From: Actinomycetes bacterium
GTDB lineage: Bacteria > Actinomycetota > Actinomycetes > JAHEKZ01
DNA length: 55,411 nt
Assembly (NCBI GenBank): GCA_027118455.1
Contig: JAJAYZ010000027.1
Coordinates: 1-55,411 of the forward strand
Direction: 5' to 3'
Part shown: piece by piece, positions 17,713 through 27,289 of the stretch
How the letters are laid out: each line of letters begins with the position of its first letter
Numbering within the stretch: position 1 is the first letter of the stretch
Notes under the pieces: generated by a model
What the model was told of the DNA's origin: nothing
Databases searched by the model: none
What the model saw: only the letters and a program-made list of their open reading frames with translations
Position numbers and translations under genes: made by a program

Positions 17713-19365
17713 TCAGGTCCGTGTGACAGGCAGAGGCAAAGTGGTGGAACGCCGATTCGTCTCGGCAAAGAAGTCGTTGCCCTTGTCGTCCACGACGATG
17801 AAGGCGGGGAAGTCTTCGACCTCGATCTTCCAGACCGCTTCCATGCCGAGCTCGGCGAACTCGAGCACGTCCACCTTCTTGATGACATCCTGCGCCAGCC
17901 TCGCGGCAGGACCGCCGATCGACCCCAGATAGAAGCCACCGTTGTCGTGGCAGGCCTTGGTCACTTGCGCTGATCGGTTGCCCTTTGCCAGCATCACGTA
18001 AGAACCACCCGCCTTCTGGAACTGGTCGACGTATGAGTCCATCCGGCCTGCCGTCGTTGGGCCGAAGGACCCTGAGGCGTAGCCGTCAGGAGTCTTGGCC
18101 GGACCGGCGTAGTAGACGATGTGGTCGCGAAGGTACGCCGGCATCGGCTCGCCGGCGTCGAGCAGCGTTTTGATCTTCGCGTGGGCGATATCGCGTGCGA
18201 CAACAACAGGCCCGGAGAGCGAGAGCCGCGTCTTGACCGGGTAGCGACTGAGCTCGCCGCGAATCTTCGCCATCGGCCGGTTGAGGTCGACGCGGACGAC
18301 GTCATCGTCGAGGTGATCGTCGGTGACATCGGGCAGGTAGCGCGCGGGGTCGGTCTCGAGCTGCTCGATGAAGACGCCTTCGGCGGTGATCTTGCCCTTC
18401 GCCTGGCGGTCAGCTGAGCATGAGACCGCGATGGCGATGGGCAGACTCGCACCGTGTCGGGGGAGTCGAACGACGCGGACGTCGTGGCAGAAGTACTTGC
18501 CACCGAACTGAGCGCCGATACCGAATTGCCTCGTGAGCTCAAGGATCTCGGCCTCGAGCGCGGTGTCGCGGATGCCGTGTCCGGCGATGGAGCCCTCGGT
18601 CGGCAAGGTGTCGAGGTAGCGCGCGCTGGCGAGCTTGGCGGTCTTGAGCGCTGCTTCGGCGCTGGTTCCGCCGATCACCACAGCCAGGTGGTACGGGGGG
18701 CAGGCGGAGGTTCCAAGACTACGGAGTTTCTCGTCGAGGAAGCGGCGCATGGCGTCCGGGTTGAGGACTGCCTTCGTCTCCTGGAACAGGAACGACTTGT
18801 TGGCGCTTCCGCCCCCCTTGGCCATGAGCAGGAAGTGGTATTCGTCTCCGTCGGTGGCGTAGAGGTCGATCTGGGCCGGCAAGTTGGTGCCGGTGTTCTC
18901 CTCGTCCCAGGTGGAGAGCGGCGCCATCTGCGAGTAGCGCAGGTTGAGCCGAGTGTAAGCGTCGAAGATCCCCTTGCTGATCGCCTCGCCATCACCCCCT
19001 CCGGTGACGACGCGTTCGCCCTTCTTGCCCATGACGATGGCCGTGCCAGTGTCTTGGCACATGGGAAGCACGCCGCCAGCGGCGATGTTGGAGTTCTTCA
19101 GCAGGTCGAGGGCGACGAATTTGTCGTTGGGGCTTGCCTCGGGGTCATCGAGGATGGTGCGCAGCTGCTGCAGGTGGCCGGGGCGGAGGTAGTGCGCGAT
19201 GTCATGCATGCCCTCGTACGCCAGTCGCGTCAGCGCGTCCGGGTGCACACGGAGAAACTGGTCGCCGGCTGCGTCGAACCTCTCGATGCCATCGGTAGTG
19301 ATGAGGCGGTACGGCGTCTCCTCGGGAGCGAGGGGCAGCAGGTCGGAGTAGACGAAGTCGGCCAT
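17713..19365 (-). CDS. Class I (4Fe-4S) fumarate hydratase
   Basis: 550 aa, the one-chain class I fumarase of the FumA/B type. The iron-sulfur Cys residues are in [30 protein letters not shown] and [14 protein letters not shown]. The C-terminal beta domain contains [20 protein letters not shown], which carries a family motif, and [15 protein letters not shown]. It converts fumarate to malate and is oxygen-sensitive, complementing the stable class II enzyme 2.6 kb away. ATG 19365 has a TAGGCT -10 exactly 6 nt upstream. Confidence 0.93.
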   Translation of the reverse strand: MADFVYSDLLPLAPEETPYRLITTDGIERFDAAGDQFLRVHPDALTRLAYEGMHDIAHYLRPGHLQQLRTILDDPEASPNDKFVALDLLKNSNIAAGGVLPMCQDTGTAIVMGKKGERVVTGGGDGEAISKGIFDAYTRLNLRYSQMAPLSTWDEENTGTNLPAQIDLYATDGDEYHFLLMAKGGGSANKSFLFQETKAVLNPDAMRRFLDEKLRSLGTSACPPYHLAVVIGGTSAEAALKTAKLASARYLDTLPTEGSIAGHGIRDTALEAEILELTRQFGIGAQFGGKYFCHDVRVVRLPRHGASLPIAIAVSCSADRQAKGKITAEGVFIEQLETDPARYLPDVTDDHLDDDVVRVDLNRPMAKIRGELSRYPVKTRLSLSGPVVVARDIAHAKIKTLLDAGEPMPAYLRDHIVYYAGPAKTPDGYASGSFGPTTAGRMDSYVDQFQKAGGSYVMLAKGNRSAQVTKACHDNGGFYLGSIGGPAARLAQDVIKKVDVLEFAELGMEAVWKIEVEDFPAFIVVDDKGNDFFAETNRRSTTLPLPVTRT

Positions 19366-19371
19366 GAAGCA

Positions 19372-19377
19372 AGCCTA
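19372..19377 (-). promoter_or_regulatory. -10 element of the class I fumarase gene
   Basis: TAGGCT on the minus strand ends 6 nt before ATG 19365. Confidence 0.5.
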
Positions 19378-19478
19378 GGCACTCCGGCGAACACCGAGGT
19401 CAGGCGTCCGCCTGGGCGTTGAGTGGAGACTTGTATGAGCCGGAGAGCCCGAAGGGGTTCGGAGATCTCATGGAACTC

Positions 19479-20459
19479 TCACCTCGAGTCGCGCACTCGG
19501 ACCTCCAGGTCACGAGGGCGCACCCAGGGCGCCGCCGCCCGCCGGGCGCGTGCCTTGCGCCATCGCCGAGCACAGCCTAGGGGATCACCGACGATCTCCG
19601 CGTAAGTGAAGCGCAGCACGATCAGGCCGAGGTCAGTCTCCATCCACTCCTGCCGCAACTTCTCTTGCCACAGCACGTCCGGCTCGTCGTACTTGCCCTT
19701 GCCGTCGACCTCAGCCGCAATCCCCAGCGCGAGCCACAGGAGGTCCGGGCGAATCTCACGGTCACCCAGGCGCAAGGGAAGGTTGCACTGAGGTCGCGGG
19801 ATGTCGTCGATGAGCAGCTCACCGCGACACCTGGACTCCAGCGGTGACTCGACGTGCGGATCTGCCCACTCGATCGCGACGCTGGCGCGCCGCAGGTGTC
19901 GTACGGATCCACGGCTGGCGAGATGGTCTCGCAGTTCGTCTCGACGTACCCCACGGTGCAATGCGGCGTCCAGAGTGATGAGCGACTCGGGGACCGGAAG
20001 ATCCAGCGCGATGTCGACGGCGCTTCGTACCAGCGAGGTCACCCAGATGCCCTCGTGGCGGACGACGTCGTCGTCGGCCAGGTGGCCGAATCGCACTCTC
20101 GTGCCGGACGGTCGGCTTCGGCCGGGAGGTCGGATGAACTCAGGCTTGGCCGGGATGGAGCACACCGGAAGCCCCCAGACCAGTGCCGCCGTTCGGAGCG
20201 CTGCTACCTGGTCAGTGCCGGCCAGACTGGCCACCGCGTAGAGATGGACCTGTCGTGCCTGATCCCACCGATCCTCAAGTCTTGGTGCGGCTGGCGAGTA
20301 GTGACCGCGGCGTACGCGCACGAGTAACCCGTGCCGGGCGTGCCGGGCAAGATCTACTGACGTTAGGCCCTTACCCAGCAGCTGGGCTCGACTCGCACCA
20401 CCGCCGCGCCTGGCGAGCCACTGGGCAACCTCTCGGGGCAGCTCGTGTGACGGGTCCAC
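19479..20459 (-). CDS. DUF559 / AbiEi-antitoxin-like protein, intact
   Basis: 326 aa. The N-terminal winged-helix-like region (about 1-60: GGGASRAQLLGKGLTSVDLA, then LVRVRRGHYS) resembles AbiEi-type antitoxin N-termini. The C-terminal region looks like a Vsr/DUF559 PD-(D/E)XK-like nuclease domain with ESPLESRCR, REIRPDLLWLALGIAAEVDG and KGKYDEP. It is an intact counterpart of the frameshifted gene at 118. No toxin-like partner is beside it, so it is not evidence for a toxin-antitoxin pair; the function of these abundant actinobacterial proteins is unknown. GTG 20459 is the start. A hairpin repeat lies just upstream. Confidence 0.75.
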   Translation of the reverse strand: MDPSHELPREVAQWLARRGGGASRAQLLGKGLTSVDLARHARHGLLVRVRRGHYSPAAPRLEDRWDQARQVHLYAVASLAGTDQVAALRTAALVWGLPVCSIPAKPEFIRPPGRSRPSGTRVRFGHLADDDVVRHEGIWVTSLVRSAVDIALDLPVPESLITLDAALHRGVRRDELRDHLASRGSVRHLRRASVAIEWADPHVESPLESRCRGELLIDDIPRPQCNLPLRLGDREIRPDLLWLALGIAAEVDGKGKYDEPDVLWQEKLRQEWMETDLGLIVLRFTYAEIVGDPLGCARRWRKARARRAAAPWVRPRDLEVRVRDSR

Positions 20460-20529
20460 GGACGAGATCTTGGGTTATCACGGCGACTGGTGCGGTGAGT
20501 TCAGCCGCTCTGTGGACAAGTCAGGGACT

Positions 20530-20596
20530 CGAGATGCGACTTGCGTGAGCCAGTCGACCCATATCGAGGCCGTGTATTCATGCAAGTCGCATCTCG
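20530..20596. repeat. 15-bp perfect inverted repeat (hairpin)
   Basis: CGAGATGCGACTTGC at 20530-20544 is the exact reverse complement of 20582-20596, with a 37-nt loop. It lies between the ABC-2 permease gene and the DUF559-type gene. It could be a terminator-like structure or a small mobile palindromic repeat. Confidence 0.8.
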
Positions 20597-20618
20597 GGGC
20601 CGTGACCGTCGGATGTCC

Positions 20619-21407
20619 CTAGTCGACGAGGCGCGCTCGCAGTCTGCGGACGGCTACGAACCAGGTGATCAGGGCGAAGCCGGCTAGGAAGAGAACGTGG
20701 TAGAGGTCAGCTGGCCACTCCCAGCCGAAGCAGGCATCACGCACGAGCTCGACGCAGTGGTAGAGCGGGTTGAAGTGCGCGGCCACCTGTAAACCGGACG
20801 GCAGATTGCTGATTGGGAAGAACGTCCCGGCCACCAGGAACAGCGGTGTCAATACGATCGAGGTGACGTAGGTCGTCTCGTCGATCGTTTTGATGATCGC
20901 CGAAACCCACATGCCGAAGAACGCGAACCCGAGCCCGGTCAGAAACCCGACGAAGGGCACCAGCAACATGCCCCATGTCGGCGTCAGCCCGAAGAACATG
21001 GTGACCACCAGGGGGAACGACCCGTAAAAGCCCGCCTTGGCGGCGATCCACGAACCCTCGGCGAGCGCTAGCTCATCGACTGTTACCGGGGCGGCGAGCA
21101 GCGCGTCATAGGTGCGTTGGAAGACGCGGCGGACGTAGGTGTTGAACATGCCGGGGAATGCGGAGGCGAAGAGCACGGCGGTAGCGACCGAACCCGTGCC
21201 GACGAACTCCACGTAGGGGATGCCGCCGACCTCGGTGACAAGGGTGCCGACGCCCAATCCGAACGCCAGCAGGTAGATCACCGGCTGAATGACCGACGAC
21301 GACGTCGTCGACAACCAGTAACGCTTGAACAGGGTCAACTCGCGGTTCCAGATCCCCTCGAAGGTGGCCCACTCGTAGCGCTTGGCGCCCTTGGCAGAAC
21401 TGCTCAT
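20619..21407 (-). CDS. ABC-2 type transporter permease
   Basis: 262 aa with six predicted membrane helices, of the NodJ / DrrB type. Features include VIQPVIYLLAFGLGVGTLV in the first helix region, the loop RRVFQRTYDALLAAPVT, and a late LVAGTFFPISNLPSGLQV with NPLYHCVELVRDACFG, typical of the ABC-2 C-terminus. It forms an exporter with the ATPase encoded directly upstream: its ATG overlaps the ATPase stop as ATGA. The cargo is unknown; drug, lipid or polysaccharide export is possible. Confidence 0.9.
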   Translation of the reverse strand: MSSSAKGAKRYEWATFEGIWNRELTLFKRYWLSTTSSSVIQPVIYLLAFGLGVGTLVTEVGGIPYVEFVGTGSVATAVLFASAFPGMFNTYVRRVFQRTYDALLAAPVTVDELALAEGSWIAAKAGFYGSFPLVVTMFFGLTPTWGMLLVPFVGFLTGLGFAFFGMWVSAIIKTIDETTYVTSIVLTPLFLVAGTFFPISNLPSGLQVAAHFNPLYHCVELVRDACFGWEWPADLYHVLFLAGFALITWFVAVRRLRARLVD

Positions 21408-22315
21408 TCCAGCACTTCGCCGGTCAGCAGGACAAAGACATCTTCAAGCGTAGCGGCCCGATGGACGCCATCGCCGAGGTCGTTGAGGAGGTCTTCCTGA
21501 GCATCCTCGGAGCGCAGAACCGCGATCGATGGGCCGGTACGTCGCGTCGCCAATCCTGCTGCTTGCGCCGCTTGTTCGATCGCGCTCAGCCGGTCGGGTG
21601 GCCCGTAGAACTCGGTGGCGCGTTCGCCGACATGCGCGGTACGCAGTTCGTGCGGTGTTCCTCGTGCGATAACCGCGCCGTGTGACAGGACGGCGACGTC
21701 GTCAGCGAGCCGCTCGGCCTCCTCGATGTAGTGCGTCGACATCAGTACCGTCGTGCCCTGTGACCGCAACGCGTCGATGAGCGACCACAGCTCTTGGCGC
21801 ACCTGAGGGTCAAGGCCAACCGTCGGCTCGTCAAGGAGGACGAGCTCGGGGTCATGCACGAGCCCGCGTGCGATCAGGAGTCGACGTTTCATGCCACCGG
21901 AGAGCTCGGTGACCTTGGCATCGCGCCGTTGTGACAACTGCGCAATGTCGAGCGCGCGCTCCAACGCCTCACGGCGATCGCGCCGCGGAATGCGATAAAG
22001 CGCGGCAAACGTCGTGAGATTCTGCTCGACGGTCATCTCGGTGTCGAGGTTGTCCATCTGAGGGACGACACCCATGCGTGCTCGAGCCTGCTTGGAGTCC
22101 TTGGGGATGTCGAAGCCCAAGACCTTGATCGCACCGGACGTCGGTCGGCTCTGTCCAGTGAGCATGCGCATCGTCGTCGACTTGCCGGCGCCATTAGGTC
22201 CGAGCAATCCGAGAACGATTCCCCGAGGCACTTCTAAGGAAAGGCCGTTGACGGCAGTGATCGGGCCGAACGTCTTGACGACCTGATCGAGGACGATTGC
22301 GTTGTCGCGGCTCAG
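21404..22315 (-). CDS. ABC-2 exporter ATP-binding protein, probable CTG start
   Basis: 303 aa if started at CTG 22315. Walker A is [16 protein letters not shown], the signature is [11 protein letters not shown], Walker B is [12 protein letters not shown], and the switch His is in [14 protein letters not shown], all as in NodI/DrrA ATPases. The first strand and A-loop ([20 protein letters not shown]) are encoded upstream of the first GTG (22231) and are needed for ATP binding. In that frame no ATG, GTG or TTG occurs between 22231 and the glpX coding region; the only candidate is CTG 22315, which overlaps the glpX stop as CTGA, mirroring the ATGA junction to the permease. A non-standard start with translational coupling is inferred. 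Confidence 0.88.
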   Translation of the reverse strand: MSRDNAIVLDQVVKTFGPITAVNGLSLEVPRGIVLGLLGPNGAGKSTTMRMLTGQSRPTSGAIKVLGFDIPKDSKQARARMGVVPQMDNLDTEMTVEQNLTTFAALYRIPRRDRREALERALDIAQLSQRRDAKVTELSGGMKRRLLIARGLVHDPELVLLDEPTVGLDPQVRQELWSLIDALRSQGTTVLMSTHYIEEAERLADDVAVLSHGAVIARGTPHELRTAHVGERATEFYGPPDRLSAIEQAAQAAGLATRRTGPSIAVLRSEDAQEDLLNDLGDGVHRAATLEDVFVLLTGEVLE

Positions 22316-23313
22316 AACTGCACCGCCGCGTACTTGCGCAGTTTGCCGAGCCGGTGGTCGCTCTCCATGAACCGAATGGTCCCGCTCTTGCTGCGCATGA
22401 TCAGGGTTTGGGTGGTGGCTCCCTCTGCGTGGAACCGAACGCCGTGCAGCAGTTCGCCGTCCGTGACGCCGGTGGCGGCGAAGAAGCAGTTGTTGCTGCT
22501 GACGAGATCGTCGGTGGACAAAACTCTGGACAGTTCGTGTCCGGCGTCGATCGCCTTCTGGCGCTCGTCGTCATCGCTGGGCCAGAGCCGTCCCTGGATG
22601 ACCCCGCCGAGGCACTTGATGGCAACCGCCGAGATGATCCCCTCCGGCGTGCCGCCGATCCCGAGCAGCAGGTCGACGCCGGTGTCCTCGCGACAGGCCA
22701 TGATGGCCCCGGCGACATCGCCGTCCGAGATGAACTTGATGCGCGCGCCCGTGTCGCGGATCTCCTGCACCAGGCTCTCGTGACGGGGCCGGTCGAGGAT
22801 GCAGACGGTGACGTCCTGGACATCGATCTTCTTGGCCTTGGCGACTCGGCGAATATTCTCCTTCGCCGGCAGACGAATGTCGACTACGTCAGCTGACTCG
22901 GGGCCAGCTGCCAGCTTCTCCATGTAGAAGACGGCCGATGGGTCGAACATCGTGCCCCGCTCGGCGACCGCGATCACCGAGAGAGCGTTGTTCATGCCCT
23001 TGGCGGTCAGAGTCGTGCCATCAACGGGGTCGACCGCGACGTCGACGTCGGGGCCGGTACCGTCGCCGACTTTCTCGCCGTTGAAGAGCATCGGGGCGTC
23101 ATCCTTCTCGCCCTCACCGATGACGACCGTCCCGTTCATGCTGACGGTGTTGATCAGAGTGCGCATCGCCGCGACGGCCGCGCCGTCGGCGCCGTTCTTG
23201 TCGCCCCTGCCGACCCAGCGGGAGGCGGCGACGGCTGCGGCCTCGGTGACGCGGCCCAGCTCGAGGCCCAGGTTGCGGTCGGGTGTCTCAGGCTTGTTGG
23301 TCTGGTCGGTCAC
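22312..23313 (-). CDS. glpX: Class II fructose-1,6-bisphosphatase GlpX
   Basis: 333 aa. Gluconeogenic fructose-1,6-bisphosphate phosphatase, lithium-sensitive class II type. Metal and substrate motifs are [48 protein letters not shown] and [16 protein letters not shown]. It is the main FBPase of actinomycetes (Rv1099c equivalent). GTG 23313 is preceded by AAGGGG about 7 nt upstream. Its stop overlaps the putative CTG start of the exporter ATPase, so the three genes form one operon. Confidence 0.95.
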   Translation of the reverse strand: MTDQTNKPETPDRNLGLELGRVTEAAAVAASRWVGRGDKNGADGAAVAAMRTLINTVSMNGTVVIGEGEKDDAPMLFNGEKVGDGTGPDVDVAVDPVDGTTLTAKGMNNALSVIAVAERGTMFDPSAVFYMEKLAAGPESADVVDIRLPAKENIRRVAKAKKIDVQDVTVCILDRPRHESLVQEIRDTGARIKFISDGDVAGAIMACREDTGVDLLLGIGGTPEGIISAVAIKCLGGVIQGRLWPSDDDERQKAIDAGHELSRVLSTDDLVSSNNCFFAATGVTDGELLHGVRFHAEGATTQTLIMRSKSGTIRFMESDHRLGKLRKYAAVQF

Positions 23314-23363
23314 GGTAGTCCCCTTGGGTCGACTGGAGTCGATCGTATCGGGGTGGGGGTGGC

Positions 23364-24434
23364 TCAGACTGGGCTGACCGCCAAGTCGGTGGCCTTGACC
23401 GACGCCCACAGCTGCATACCCGGTGTGATCCCGAGGTCGTTGACGACAGCTGTTGTGACCTCGGCGACCACCTGCATAGGTCCCTGCTGGGGGCCGATGG
23501 CCCGCAGTGTGACGCGGACGCGTCCCCCCAACGTTTGGGTGCCCACTACCTCGGCCGACCAGGTGTTGCGCGCACTGGTTGAGGGGGCGGTATCGAACAG
23601 CGTCACCGATGTTGGTGCTGTGCAGACGAGGACCGACCTGCCTGGCAGGCCGCTCTCAGGAACGGTAAGTGTCCCTCCCTCGTCGAGGGTGATGGCTCCG
23701 GTGTCGGTTGTCTGTCCCGTCCATGCGTTGAGATTGAGCAGCTGGGCCAGCCACTGCGAGCCCGGTTCCTTTGCGAGCATGTCGGGCCGCGCATCCTGGA
23801 CGACGCGTCCCTGCGCGAGCACCACCACCCTTGCGGCGACAGTCAACGCCTCCGTGGGGTCGTGGGTGACCAGGAGCGTTACTCCAGCGAAGTCGTGCAG
23901 GTGGCGCCGCAGGAGGGACTGGACGTCGGCCCGTCCAACAGCATCGAGGGACGCCGTTGGTTCGTCGAGCAAGATCACATCAGGGTTGATCGCCAATGCG
24001 CGGCACAGGGCCACCCGCTGGATCTGACCGCCGGACAGAGTGGCGGGTCGTCGCGCCGCAAGGTCTTCGATGTCCAGCCGCCGAAGTTGGTGGGCGGCCT
24101 CGATTCGCGCGGCTGAGCGGCGCATCCCGGCCGCGCGCGGGCCATAGGCGACGTTGTCCAGGACCGACAGGTGTGGGAACAACGCCCCCTGCTGGGGGAC
24201 GTAGGCCACCCGCCGCGATCCCGGAGCAAGGCGGGTAACGTCGCGTCCCGCGACTGACACTTCGCCGGCCGGTCCTGGGTCGACGAGTCCGGCAGCTGTC
24301 TTCAGGAGTGTCGTCTTGCCAGAACCGTTGGGCCCGATGACGGCGACGACCGAGCCGGCATCGATGTCGAGGTCGACGTCAAGCCGGGTTGAACCCGAGC
24401 CACCTACAAGTGCCTTGACGCGCAGCCCACTCAT
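23364..24434 (-). CDS. modC: Molybdate ABC transporter ATP-binding protein ModC
   Basis: 356 aa. The N-terminal ABC domain has Walker [18 protein letters not shown]-loop [14 protein letters not shown], signature [15 protein letters not shown], Walker [13 protein letters not shown] and switch [11 protein letters not shown]. The C-terminal ~120 residues are a TOBE-type (Mo-binding) regulatory domain. It energises uptake through ModB. Its ATG overlaps the modB stop as ATGA; ATG 24434 is preferred over the upstream start that would lie inside modB. Confidence 0.92.
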   Translation of the reverse strand: MSGLRVKALVGGSGSTRLDVDLDIDAGSVVAVIGPNGSGKTTLLKTAAGLVDPGPAGEVSVAGRDVTRLAPGSRRVAYVPQQGALFPHLSVLDNVAYGPRAAGMRRSAARIEAAHQLRRLDIEDLAARRPATLSGGQIQRVALCRALAINPDVILLDEPTASLDAVGRADVQSLLRRHLHDFAGVTLLVTHDPTEALTVAARVVVLAQGRVVQDARPDMLAKEPGSQWLAQLLNLNAWTGQTTDTGAITLDEGGTLTVPESGLPGRSVLVCTAPTSVTLFDTAPSTSARNTWSAEVVGTQTLGGRVRVTLRAIGPQQGPMQVVAEVTTAVVNDLGITPGMQLWASVKATDLAVSPV

Positions 24435-25234
24435 GAGGTGAGCCGCCCTTGGAGTGGGTTGAGCCACTGTGAACGCAAGGAAACAATGAGCGTGGCGCTG
24501 ATGGCGAGCAGCAGCAGACTGATGGTGAGTGCGGCGTCCGGGCTGGTGGGCAGAACCTGGTAGACCGCTAGCGGCATCGTCTGGGTGACGCCGGCGATGC
24601 TGCCCGCGAAAGTGATGGTTGCCCCGAACTCACCGAGCGCTCGAGCCCAGGCGAGCGTTGCGCCCGACAGCAGTCCATGCCGGCACATCGGCAGGGTAAC
24701 GGTGCGAAACACGTGCCAGGGAGAGCCGCCCAATGTCTCGGCGACGTCCTCGTATTGCTGATCAACGCTGGCGAAGGCCGCCTCCGTTGTCAGGATCAAG
24801 AACGGCATCGACACAAACGCGGCCGCCACCACGGTGGCAGCTGTTGTGAAGGGGACCGTCACGCCGACAAGGTCGAACGTGCCGCCGAGTAGGCCGCGAG
24901 GTCCGAAGGCCAGGAGCAGTGCAACTCCTCCGACGACCGGCGGAAGGACCATCGGCACCAGCACCAGCCCACGGACCACGCTGCGGCCCGGGAACTCCAC
25001 CCGTGCCAGCACCCAGGCCAGGGGCACACCGAGCACTAGGCACACGACGAGAGCTCCTGTGGACGCAACGAGGGAGACGCCAACGGCCTGGATGACGACT
25101 GACGTGGCCAGCGTTGAGGTCAGCTCGCCCCAGGGCGCGCGCGCCAGGAGCCCCACAAGCGGGAGCAGGAGGAAGCACCCGGCAACGGCGGCGAAGGCCA
25201 GGAGAACGACTGGCGGGCGGTTACGGCGACTCAA
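24431..25234 (-). CDS. modB: Molybdate ABC transporter permease ModB
   Basis: 267 aa with six membrane helices. The cytoplasmic EAA-type loop is VAETLGGSPWHVFRTVTLP, followed by GATLAWARALGEFGATITF, which is characteristic of ModB/CysT permeases. It pairs with ModC and ModA. The start appears to be TTG at 25234, overlapping the end of modA by 14 bp; no ATG or GTG fits better before the first helix, but the exact start is uncertain. Confidence 0.92.
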   Translation of the reverse strand: MSRRNRPPVVLLAFAAVAGCFLLLPLVGLLARAPWGELTSTLATSVVIQAVGVSLVASTGALVVCLVLGVPLAWVLARVEFPGRSVVRGLVLVPMVLPPVVGGVALLLAFGPRGLLGGTFDLVGVTVPFTTAATVVAAAFVSMPFLILTTEAAFASVDQQYEDVAETLGGSPWHVFRTVTLPMCRHGLLSGATLAWARALGEFGATITFAGSIAGVTQTMPLAVYQVLPTSPDAALTISLLLLAISATLIVSLRSQWLNPLQGRLTS

Positions 25235-25979
25235 AGCCGTAGTCGTTCAGGGTCTGCTGTGCGGCCGGCTCGGTCAGGTAGTCCACGAACTGCTGGGCCA
25301 TTTCGGAGTTCTCGGACGCCGTGAGCCCGGCCGCGGGGTAGGTGGCGACGACGTTGAGGCGGGCGGGGATGTCAACTGACTCGATGTCGGCGTCCGATGC
25401 GAGCGCGTCGGTCACATAGACGACACCGGCGTCAGCACCGCCGATGGCCACCCGCGTCACTACTGCCTTGACGTCGGTCTCCTCGGACACCGGGTTGACT
25501 GAGATGCCGGCCTTGTCGAACGCATCGAGCGCATAGGCTCCTGCCGGCACCTCTGGCCCGGCGAGCGCAACCTTCACATCGGGATTCGCCAGGTCGGTCA
25601 ACGCGTCGACACCTGCGGGGTTGCCAGTGGGGACGATGATGGTCAGGCGGTTACGCGCGAAGATCACCGGCCCGCCGGTGCTTGCCTCAAGTACGTCAAG
25701 ACTGTTGGTGCCCGCGAGCGCGAGCACGTCGGCAGGTGCACCCGAGTCTGCCTGCGCTACTAACTCTTGTGATCCGGCGAATGAGAACTGCACCTTGACG
25801 TCGGGGTGAGCCGCGCTGAACGCCGTTCCGATCTCGGGGAATGCATCGGTCAGGGAGGAGGCTGCGAGCACGTTCAGAGTGAGGGTGGCGCCTCCGTCCG
25901 AAGAGGTGTCGTTCGAGCTGCACCCGGACATGATGAGCGCGCATCCGAAGAGGGCGATGGCCGTGCGGCGGCCTTTCAT
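25221..25979 (-). CDS. modA: Molybdate-binding lipoprotein ModA
   Basis: 252 aa. Lipoprotein signal peptide with lipobox LIMSGC (Cys at residue 20). The periplasmic-binding-protein body has LNVLAASSLTDAFPEIG, FAGSQELVAQADSGAPADVL and NRLTIIVPTGNPAGV, typical of ModA. It captures molybdate (or tungstate) outside the membrane for ModBC. Its ATG overlaps the stop of the upstream regulator gene as ATGA, so all four genes are translationally linked. Confidence 0.94.
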   Translation of the reverse strand: MKGRRTAIALFGCALIMSGCSSNDTSSDGGATLTLNVLAASSLTDAFPEIGTAFSAAHPDVKVQFSFAGSQELVAQADSGAPADVLALAGTNSLDVLEASTGGPVIFARNRLTIIVPTGNPAGVDALTDLANPDVKVALAGPEVPAGAYALDAFDKAGISVNPVSEETDVKAVVTRVAIGGADAGVVYVTDALASDADIESVDIPARLNVVATYPAAGLTASENSEMAQQFVDYLTEPAAQQTLNDYGFESP

Positions 25980-26377
25980 GGCAGCTGCACAACGACGGCC
26001 GGTGCCTTGACGAGAGCGACAACTTCGACGCCGGGGGCCAACTTCAACTCTTCGACGGCTTCGCGGGTCATCAGGGACACCACGCGGTGCGGGCCAGCTT
26101 GGATGTCGACCTGGGCCGCGACACCGTCCATCTGGACGCGGGTGACCAGCCCGGGAAAGGCGTTCCGCGCCGATGTTCGCCCCGTTTCCGGTTCAGCCGC
26201 CAGTGACTGGGCAAACGCGGCAAGGTCGGCACCGGCGACGCGACGCCGGCTGCTCGTTCCTGTCGTTGTGGGGAATCGATCGGCGTCGGCCCAACGCCGG
26301 ACGGTGTCCGGGCTCACACCCAGCAACCGGGCGGCATGACTGAGGGTGTAGCTCGGCTCGGGGCTCACTTGCGCCAC
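25976..26377 (-). CDS. HTH-TOBE molybdate-responsive regulator (ModE-like)
   Basis: 133 aa. The N-terminal MerR-like helix-turn-helix is TLSHAARLLGVSPDTVRRWA, with a DRFPTT wing-like segment. The C-terminal TOBE / molbindin domain is RNAFPGLVTRVQMDGVAAQV to the end. This architecture replaces ModE in many actinomycetes and probably represses modABC when molybdate is plentiful. It is the first gene of the regulator-modA-modB-modC operon, so autoregulation is likely. The start is GTG 26377; the 13 nt before it are AT-rich (TAATGATTCTAAA), consistent with a -10 region. Confidence 0.87.
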   Translation of the reverse strand: MAQVSPEPSYTLSHAARLLGVSPDTVRRWADADRFPTTTGTSSRRRVAGADLAAFAQSLAAEPETGRTSARNAFPGLVTRVQMDGVAAQVDIQAGPHRVVSLMTREAVEELKLAPGVEVVALVKAPAVVVQLP

Positions 26378-26485
26378 TTTAGAATCATTAAGCGGGCAAA
26401 GCCAGCGATAAACATGTCCAGCGACCGCATTTGCGGCTTGGCACCCTGAGCGGCGGTTCTTCGGAGTCTGCGGGACGATAGAGAG

Positions 26486-27055
26486 GTGTCCGCCCCACCC
26501 AGTGCTCCTCCGCCCAAACGGCCCCGCGGGTTTGAGACGACCCGCGACATGGTCCTGTCGATGGCCGTGGTGGGTGCCGTGGTGTTTGTGGGTTTCTGGA
26601 TGGTCGCGTGGCAGCGTCCAGAAGTTCAGGGCTCAGCGCTTCCGCTGGTGGACGCCCAGCAGATATTCACCGAGGTTCGGCTGGGTGACACGTTCCCGGT
26701 CCTGGAGCCGGTTGGCCTTGCTGATGGCTGGGTCGCCACCAGTGCGTGGTTCGACACCGAGCAGGTTTCTGGCGACATCGGTGGTGGAGTGCTGCACGTG
26801 GGCTACGTGACGCCGGATGGCTCCTACGCCGAGGTACGCCAGACCGACGGCGACGGTGACGCCGCTGTCGATGACTGGGTGGACGGTGCGGTCCCTGCAG
26901 GTGACGTCAAGATCGGCGATGCCGCGTGGCAGGTCGTCGGGTCCGAGGAGACCGGGAAGCAAGGCCTGGTGCTGACCGAGCGAGGCGTCACCATCGTTGT
27001 GACGGGCAAGGCGCAGCGGGGCGAACTCGTGGAACTGGCCGGCTCACTCCGCTGA
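26486..27055 (+). CDS. DUF4245 family membrane-anchored protein
   Basis: 189 aa. A Pro-rich N-terminus, then RDMVLSMAVVGAVVFVGFWM as a single transmembrane helix (about 21-43), then an extracytoplasmic domain with YVTPDGSYAEVRQTDGD and a late GVTIVVTGKAQRGELVELA. This matches DUF4245, found between glpX and xseB in actinomycetes (Rv1100 position); function unknown. The start is GTG 26486. Its last 12 bp overlap the end of xseB on the other strand. Confidence 0.85.
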   Translation: MSAPPSAPPPKRPRGFETTRDMVLSMAVVGAVVFVGFWMVAWQRPEVQGSALPLVDAQQIFTEVRLGDTFPVLEPVGLADGWVATSAWFDTEQVSGDIGGGVLHVGYVTPDGSYAEVRQTDGDGDAAVDDWVDGAVPAGDVKIGDAAWQVVGSEETGKQGLVLTERGVTIVVTGKAQRGELVELAGSLR

Positions 27056-27289
27056 TCGGCTGCCAGCGTCCTCGTCGGCCACCTTTGGTTGCGGCGTCGC
27101 GGCCTCGAGGCGGGCACGGGCGCCGTCGAGCCAGGTCTGACAGATGGTGGCGAGTTCTTCGCCGCGCTCCCAGAGTGCGATCGAGCGCTCCAGCGTCAGC
27201 CCACCGCCCTCGAGCTGTTTGACGACATCGATCAGCTCGTCGCGCGCAGCTTCGTAGCCAATGGCAGGTGCATCTTCGGGTGTGCTCAT
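27044..27289 (-). CDS. xseB: Exodeoxyribonuclease VII small subunit XseB
   Basis: 81 aa, two-helix small subunit: [20 protein letters not shown] followed by [20 protein letters not shown], the family signature. It stabilises the XseA nuclease, which degrades single-stranded DNA to acid-soluble oligonucleotides. The ATG overlaps the xseA stop as ATGA. Confidence 0.95.
   Translation of the reverse strand: MSTPEDAPAIGYEAARDELIDVVKQLEGGGLTLERSIALWERGEELATICQTWLDGARARLEAATPQPKVADEDAGSRSAE

Noticed and set aside
19479..20459. Type IV toxin-antitoxin pair
   Set aside because: Only the AbiEi-like N-terminal domain is present; no AbiEii-type nucleotidyltransferase gene is adjacent.
22229..22231. GTG 22231 as the start of the exporter ATPase
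   Set aside because: It would remove the first beta strand and A-loop, leaving Walker A only a few residues from the N-terminus.
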